DNA of 9,909 bases, taken from JBEKEX01 sp050013615. GTDB taxonomy: Bacteria; Chloroflexota; Anaerolineae; Anaerolineales; Anaerolineaceae. The notes under the pieces are model-generated. The model made no database searches. It had not been told where the DNA came from and saw nothing but the letters and a program-made list of their open reading frames with translations. Location: contig JBEKEX010000094.1 of the NCBI GenBank assembly GCA_050013615.1, forward strand, positions 1-9,909, read 5' to 3'. This document shows positions 6,315 to 9,909 of this stretch, piece by piece (position 1 is the stretch's first letter; every line of letters begins with the position of its first letter). A program made the translations under genes and the position numbers.

Positions 6315-7322
6315 CTAATATTTGAGAATCGCACTACCCCATGAAAGTCCCACGCCGAAACCGGATACCAGCACGGTGGCTCCGGGCTTCAGTCTGCCGC
6401 ATTCCTGTGCGTCCTTGAGCGCCATGGGGATGGAGGCAGAGACTGTGTTCCCCACCATCTCCAGGTTGCGAAACTCTTTTTCAGGCTTGACCTTCAATAT
6501 CCGCGACAGCGAATCAAGGGTCACCTTGCTGGCCTGGTGGAAGACAAACAGGTCAATGTCCTCCACGGTCAGGCTATTGTGTTCGAGGAGCGACCGTATC
6601 TGCCTGGGCACCTTCGAGTTCACGAAGGTCAAGATACCCATACCATCCATATGAATGTCTTCTTGGGAATGCACATTGCCATTCTCGTCCGTCTTGGGGA
6701 TGGCAGTATCCGACGAACGCGGCAGGCGCAGACCGCCCGCGGGAATGATGAAGGCCTCGTGGTCCTTCCCAGACGAGGAGAGTTCGATATCGATCACGCC
6801 GGGTGCTTCATCCGCTGCCAGCCAGGTGACTGCAGCGCCATCGCCGAATAACGTGCGCACCGATCGGTCGGCCGGGTTGATATATTTCGAATAGGTGTCC
6901 GCAGTGACCAGCAGGATGTTGCCCGCCATGCCGGTGGCTACCAGGCCACGGCTCAATGCCAACCCATAGATGAAACCAGAACACGCCAGGTTGAAGTCAA
7001 AAGCCAGCGCCCGGTCTGGCAAAGCCAGTTTTTGATGCAGCAGGTAAGAGTTCGGCGGCATGATGTAATCGGGAGATTGGGTGCAAAAAACGAGGCCGTC
7101 GATCTTGTCTTTCAAGTCTGGATGTGCATCCAGTAATTTCCGGCAAGCTGCATACGCCAGATCCAGTGCAGTTTCGTTTTCGGCTGCCACATGGCGCTGC
7201 AGCACGCCGCTGCGCTCGGCCACGTGACGCATATCCCAATCGGGATACCAGGCACCGAACTGGTCGTTGGTGATCACCTGCTCAGGCAGATGGTAAGCAA
7301 TGTCTTTGATGCGGATGGGCAT
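6315..7322 (-). CDS. 3-oxoacyl-ACP synthase III family protein (FabH-like)
   Basis: This 335-residue protein has the usual KAS III length. It has the Cys-His-Asn catalytic set in family context: Cys114 in FNLACSGFIYGL, His262 in FHQASKVTLDSL and Asn292 in EMVGNTVSAS. The C-terminus has GFGVGLSWGSAIL, the typical FabH ending. The enzyme condenses an acyl-CoA or acyl-ACP with malonyl-ACP or a related extender. It could start fatty-acid synthesis, but no other core fab genes are near, and many such proteins serve specialised lipid or secondary metabolite pathways, so I do not call it fabH. AGGA lies 5 bases before the ATG. It is the last gene of a three-gene operon, 29 bases after the hydrolase stop. 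Confidence 0.9.
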   Translation of the reverse strand: MPIRIKDIAYHLPEQVITNDQFGAWYPDWDMRHVAERSGVLQRHVAAENETALDLAYAACRKLLDAHPDLKDKIDGLVFCTQSPDYIMPPNSYLLHQKLALPDRALAFDFNLACSGFIYGLALSRGLVATGMAGNILLVTADTYSKYINPADRSVRTLFGDGAAVTWLAADEAPGVIDIELSSSGKDHEAFIIPAGGLRLPRSSDTAIPKTDENGNVHSQEDIHMDGMGILTFVNSKVPRQIRSLLEHNSLTVEDIDLFVFHQASKVTLDSLSRILKVKPEKEFRNLEMVGNTVSASIPMALKDAQECGRLKPGATVLVSGFGVGLSWGSAILKY

Positions 7323-7351
7323 CGTGATCCTGTCTTCCCGCTGCCGACCTG

Positions 7352-7993
7352 CTAGGCAGCCAAAAGTTCACGCCATTGTGGATTGGATTGCAGCTCGTCG
7401 CCGATGATGCTGGGCGCGCCGTGGCCGGGATAGATACGCATCTCGGGGTTGATCTTGCCCAGTCCGACGAGCGACTTGCGCAAGGCATCTTTATCGCCAC
7501 CGGGCAGGTCTACCCGGCCCACTTTGCCTTTGAGCAGCGTGTCGCCAGTGAAAAGCACTTCCTGAATGCCAAAGCAGACACTGCCGGGCGTATGGCCCGG
7601 GGTAAAGCGCACCTGCACTTCGAAGTCGCCGATGACAATGGGCAATTCTTCCCGGTCCAGGTAGCGGTCCACGCGGGGGATGAGCACCGGCTCGCTCCCT
7701 TCGAAGAATTTCATGTAAAGGTTGGCACCTTTGAGGATCTTCTCGTCCGCTGAGTGCAGGTAAAAGGGAATGCTGAAGCGTGTCTGCAGCGGCACCACCG
7801 CACCCATGTGGTCATAATGCCCATGCGTGTTCAGCACCGCCAGCACTCTCAGGCCCACTTTCTCGATCGCAGTGACGATCTGGGCCGCGTCGCTGCCCGG
7901 GTCGATCACCAATGCATGCGCACTGCCATCCACCACCAGGTAGCAATTTTCTTTCCAGCGTCCGTTCGGGATGGTCACAACCGCCAGCGGCAT
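7352..7993 (-). CDS. Metallo-beta-lactamase-fold hydrolase (glyoxalase II-like)
   Basis: This 213-residue protein has the full MBL metal set: THGHYDH (His57, His59, Asp61, His62), His134 in TPGHTPGS, Asp151 in FTGDTL and His191 in YPGHGAPS. These bind a dinuclear zinc or iron centre. Size and motif spacing fit the short glyoxalase II-like group (YcbL type), which hydrolyse thioesters such as acyl-glutathione or acyl-CoA. The substrate is unknown; between an SDR and a ketoacyl synthase, an acyl-thioesterase role is an attractive inference. The ATG overlaps the stop of the SDR gene by one base (TAATG). Its GGGAGG ribosome site lies inside the end of that gene, so translation is probably coupled. 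Confidence 0.9.
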   Translation of the reverse strand: MPLAVVTIPNGRWKENCYLVVDGSAHALVIDPGSDAAQIVTAIEKVGLRVLAVLNTHGHYDHMGAVVPLQTRFSIPFYLHSADEKILKGANLYMKFFEGSEPVLIPRVDRYLDREELPIVIGDFEVQVRFTPGHTPGSVCFGIQEVLFTGDTLLKGKVGRVDLPGGDKDALRKSLVGLGKINPEMRIYPGHGAPSIIGDELQSNPQWRELLAA

Positions 7994-8697
7994 TACGATC
8001 CTCCCAGGTAGATCAACTGTCCGCTGACCCCGCCGCTCTTCTCGGAGATAAAGAAATCGAGGGCGTTGGTGATGTCATCCACCGACACCATGCGATGGGT
8101 GATGGTCAGATCCAGCGTGGCCTGGATAACCTTCTCACTCAGTTCATTGCGCATGCCGTCCGCCTCCACCACCGAGAACCCCACGGTGTTCACGGTGATG
8201 CCAAAGCCATAGGTCTCCTTGGCAAAAACAGCCGAGAACTGCTCCATGGCAGCCTTCATGGCCGAGTAGACCGAGCTGCCGATGGCATGCAGAGGCACGG
8301 CGATGGATGAAATGTTCACGATGCGACCATACGAGCGAGCTTTCATCATTTTAGATGCTTCGCGGCTGAACAAATAGGCGCCCAGGAAATTGGTCGCAAA
8401 ACTCTTCTGCACCGACGCACCATCGAGCAGCATGGCGTAGCCCTTGGTGAACGCGCCGGCGTTGTTGATGAGCACATCCACCCGGCCAAACTGCTCGCGC
8501 ACTTTACCAAAGAAAGCCACGACGGCTGCCTCGTCACCAACGTCCAGCGAGAAGTGGTGGTAATGCGGCATTTCAGATGCCACATCCGAGCGGCTGACGC
8601 CGACCACTTTAAACCCCTTGGCAGCATAGTAATTTACCAACTGTTTGCCGACCCCATGGCTATCGCCGGTGATCAGCATGACAGGATGTTCTTCCAT
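7993..8697 (-). CDS. Short-chain dehydrogenase/reductase (SDR) family oxidoreductase
   Basis: From the chosen start the protein has 234 residues, a classical SDR length. It has the nucleotide-binding TGDSHGVG (Gly11, Gly15, Gly17), NNAG (78-81), Asn103, and catalytic Ser131, Tyr144 and Lys148 (YSAMK). A basic residue in VGVSRSD (Arg36) after beta-strand 2 hints at NADPH preference. FabG-type 3-oxoacyl reductases belong here, and the KAS III two genes downstream would make such a substrate, but the motif set alone does not fix it. An in-frame ATG at 8709 would add four residues but lacks a ribosome site. The ATG at 8697 has GGAG (8707-8704) 6 bases upstream and is preferred. It is the first gene of the operon with the hydrolase and ketoacyl synthase. 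Confidence 0.88.
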   Translation of the reverse strand: MEEHPVMLITGDSHGVGKQLVNYYAAKGFKVVGVSRSDVASEMPHYHHFSLDVGDEAAVVAFFGKVREQFGRVDVLINNAGAFTKGYAMLLDGASVQKSFATNFLGAYLFSREASKMMKARSYGRIVNISSIAVPLHAIGSSVYSAMKAAMEQFSAVFAKETYGFGITVNTVGFSVVEADGMRNELSEKVIQATLDLTITHRMVSVDDITNALDFFISEKSGGVSGQLIYLGGS

Positions 8698-8703
8698 AAT
8701 TAA

Positions 8704-8727
8704 CTCCATTGATTTTTTGCCATTATA
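8704..8727 (-). promoter_or_regulatory. Promoter -10 and ribosome site of the SDR operon
   Basis: On the minus strand there is a perfect TATAAT (8727-8722) without a good -35 box. Transcription would start near 8715, leaving only about 6 bases before ATG 8709 but about 18 before ATG 8697. GGAG (8707-8704) serves the latter and decides the start. Confidence 0.55.
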
Positions 8728-8862
8728 CCTTGATTAAGGATAGCAGGTTGCCTATTGGACTGGGTTGATCCTCTTCAAGAAATCCACTGGCAGAACCGCC
8801 GCCTGTCACAAACGATACGTCGCCTAACAACCTATAATACCAACCTCGGAAAAAGAATGATA

Positions 8863-8891
8863 TATAATCTAACTATCCATAACAAGAGGAG
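8863..8891 (+). promoter_or_regulatory. Promoter -10 and ribosome site of the PAS gene
   Basis: TATAAT (8863-8868) lies 23 bases before the ribosome site GAGGAG (8886-8891), which is 5 bases before the ATG at 8897. A second TATAAT lies at 8833-8838. Neither has a convincing -35 box. The 187 to 199 bases between the divergent SDR and PAS genes show nothing else clear. Confidence 0.5.
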
Positions 8892-8896
8892 ATGCC

Positions 8897-9307
8897 ATGA
8901 TCGGTGAATTATCCGAACCCATCCTTAAGTCCTTACTTGAAACACTCCCCATTGAATTTTCGATCATCGACGCCAACGATAAGGTATTGGCTTGGAACAA
9001 GCACGAGTCGCGCATTTTCAAACGTCCGGTGGCAGCCGTGGGTCGCGACGTACGCAACTGCCACCCTCAGAAAAGCCTGGCCAAGGTAGAGCAGATCCTT
9101 GCCGAGATGAAAGCAGGCAAGCGCGACAAAGCCCGCTTCTGGGTCGACCTTGAACTCACACCCGGAGCGCCCAAAGAGAAAGTGCTGATCGAATATTTTG
9201 CCCTGCGCGACCCGGTGGGCAAGTACTTGGGCTGCCTGGAAGCCAGCCAGAATATTGCCGAAATTCAACAATTGGAAGGCCAGCAACACCTGCTGGATTA
9301 CGATTGA
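8897..9307 (+). CDS. Stand-alone PAS domain protein (DUF438 C-terminal type)
   Basis: This 136-residue protein is almost entirely one PAS domain. It resembles the C-terminal PAS domain of DUF438 proteins: LPIEFSIIDANDKVLAWN at residues 17-34, RIF (39-41), VGRDVRNCHPQKS (48-60), then RDKARFWVDL, YLGCLEASQNIAEIQQLEG and a final LLDYD. Full DUF438 proteins usually have extra N-terminal domains including a hemerythrin-like one, absent here; the start is well supported by GAGGAG 5 bases upstream, so the protein is short by nature. A ligand or cofactor is not evident, though the conserved Cys-His pair in NCHP (55-56) could touch one. It has no output domain and would act through a partner. Its TGA overlaps the TTG start of the next gene. 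Confidence 0.85.
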   Translation: MIGELSEPILKSLLETLPIEFSIIDANDKVLAWNKHESRIFKRPVAAVGRDVRNCHPQKSLAKVEQILAEMKAGKRDKARFWVDLELTPGAPKEKVLIEYFALRDPVGKYLGCLEASQNIAEIQQLEGQQHLLDYD

Positions 9308-9576
9308 AAGTGGAAAATTCCAAGCCCGTTCTCCAGTTTCCCTGTGATTTTCCCCTCAAGGTCATTGGCCCCAACGCCGATGATTTTGAGGCTTTGGTGG
9401 TCGACATAGTGCGCCGTCACGTCCCCGAACTGGACGCCGCGGCAGTGAGCACAAGGCCAAGCGGTGGTGGAAAATATCTTTCGGTATCCATGAACTTCAC
9501 CGCCGATAGCCGCGAGCAGATGGACGCGCTTTACAGAGAATTGAGCAGCCACGAACGTGTGGTGTGGGTCCTTTAG
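9304..9576 (+). CDS. YbeD family protein (DUF493)
   Basis: This 90-residue protein matches the YbeD/DUF493 family in length and pattern: FPCDFPLKVIGPNADDFE (12-29), a central variable part with SGGGKYLSVSMNFTADSREQMDALYREL, and the C-terminal VVWVL. The fold is a small ferredoxin-like alpha/beta sandwich resembling ACT regulatory domains. E. coli ybeD lies next to lipB, but the function is not settled and lipB is not seen here. The start is TTG at 9304, overlapping the TGA of the PAS gene in TTGA, which suggests coupled translation. GTG at 9310 is the alternative, and neither has a strong ribosome site. Confidence 0.83.
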   Translation: MKVENSKPVLQFPCDFPLKVIGPNADDFEALVVDIVRRHVPELDAAAVSTRPSGGGKYLSVSMNFTADSREQMDALYRELSSHERVVWVL

Positions 9577-9635
9577 GGCGTCGCATACCAGGATGCACTC
9601 CAAAGTGAAGCGCATCCCTGACCAGGAGATCTTCT

Positions 9636-9909
9636 TTGCCCGAGACAGAACCAACCCCAATTTACCAGCGCATCTATGCTTTCGTCCGCCAGGTACCCCC
9701 CGGCAAGGTGGTCTCCTATGGGCAAATTGCCCGTATCGTGGGTGGGTGCAGTGCCCGTATGGTGGGCTATGCCATGGCGGCGCTCAGGGACACACGCGAG
9801 ATTGAGGCCGTACCCTGGCAGCGGGTGATCAACTCGCAAGGCAAAGTCAGCAGCTTTGGCGATGGCATCGGCAATGCCATCCAGCAGCAACTGCTGCGCG
9901 GCGAGGGCA
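9636..9909 (+). CDS. Alkyltransferase-like protein (ATL/YbaZ type, 3' partial)
   Basis: The visible 91 codons form the DNA-binding domain of the O6-alkylguanine-DNA alkyltransferase family. They show IYAFVRQVPPGKVVSYGQIA (Tyr28), the helix-turn-helix segment SARMVGYAM with the Arg finger (Arg41), and VPWQRVINSQGKVS. The acceptor Cys of MGMT (PCHRV) is replaced by Trp61 in PWQRV. That defines ATL proteins, which bind alkylated guanine without repairing it and hand it to nucleotide excision repair. TTG at 9636 is the start because AGGAG (9624-9628) lies 7 bases upstream and the frame is closed by TGA at 9606. The reading frame runs off the right edge; ATL proteins usually have about 100-130 residues, so little is missing. 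Confidence 0.88.
   Translation, partial: MPETEPTPIYQRIYAFVRQVPPGKVVSYGQIARIVGGCSARMVGYAMAALRDTREIEAVPWQRVINSQGKVSSFGDGIGNAIQQQLLRGEG

Noticed and set aside
8698..8709. ATG at 8709 as the SDR start
   Set aside because: It has no ribosome site and nearly no 5' untranslated region after the TATAAT; GGAG overlaps it and is well placed for ATG 8697.
9557..9805. Plus-strand 82-codon frame overlapping the ATL gene
   Set aside because: It lies in another frame of a clear ATL protein, and its translation is unlike any family I know.
9573..9890. Minus-strand 105-codon frame at the right end
   Set aside because: It is antisense to the conserved ATL gene and has no recognisable motif.

Overview
The window reads as ordinary chromosomal DNA of a bacterium of moderate GC content. 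The gene mix suggests a Chloroflexota bacterium, perhaps Anaerolineae: a tandem GAF/HD-GYP protein, a DegV lipid-binding protein, a CPBP membrane protease, a stand-alone PAS protein of the DUF438 type, and several TTG starts. This assignment is an inference from gene style, not from a marker gene. No RNA genes, insertion sequences, CRISPR arrays or phage genes were seen.

Layout. A GAF-GAF-HD-GYP cyclic-di-GMP phosphodiesterase, cut by the left edge (1-1371, +), is followed by a DegV protein (1442-2314, +). A CPBP intramembrane protease (2381-3148, -) converges on DegV, and the two share a bidirectional terminator hairpin. Next come an MgtA-type magnesium P-type ATPase (3235-5871, -) with its own terminator, and a 443-base non-coding stretch that forms its 5' leader. 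A tight three-gene operon follows: SDR oxidoreductase, metallo-beta-lactamase-fold hydrolase and ketoacyl-ACP synthase III (8697 down to 6315, -). A divergent intergenic region then leads to a plus-strand run: PAS protein, YbeD/DUF493 protein and an alkyltransferase-like DNA-repair protein cut by the right edge.

The most interesting part is the mgtA leader (about 6256 to 5872, minus strand). A near-consensus promoter just past the ketoacyl synthase gene would start a leader of about 385 nt. It holds (i) a 24-codon leader ORF with an acidic/proline N-terminus and a basic C-terminus, recalling enterobacterial MgtL; (ii) four short segments able to pair alternatively, the last pairing forming a terminator-like hairpin with a U-rich tail; (iii) a second 38-codon ORF with a perfect GGAGG ribosome site; and (iv) a 21-bp helix that would bury the mgtA ribosome-binding site, into whose 5' arm the second ORF reads. 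Every departure from perfect complementarity in the two longest helices is a G-U pair only in the mgtA-sense RNA. I did not recognise the M-box magnesium riboswitch here. The layout suggests an undescribed translation-sensing control of magnesium uptake; this is inference from reading by eye.

The SDR, hydrolase and ketoacyl synthase genes are translationally coupled or nearly so, and probably act on one acyl thioester or lipid-like pathway. The PAS, DUF493 and ATL genes share overlaps or short gaps but no obvious common function.
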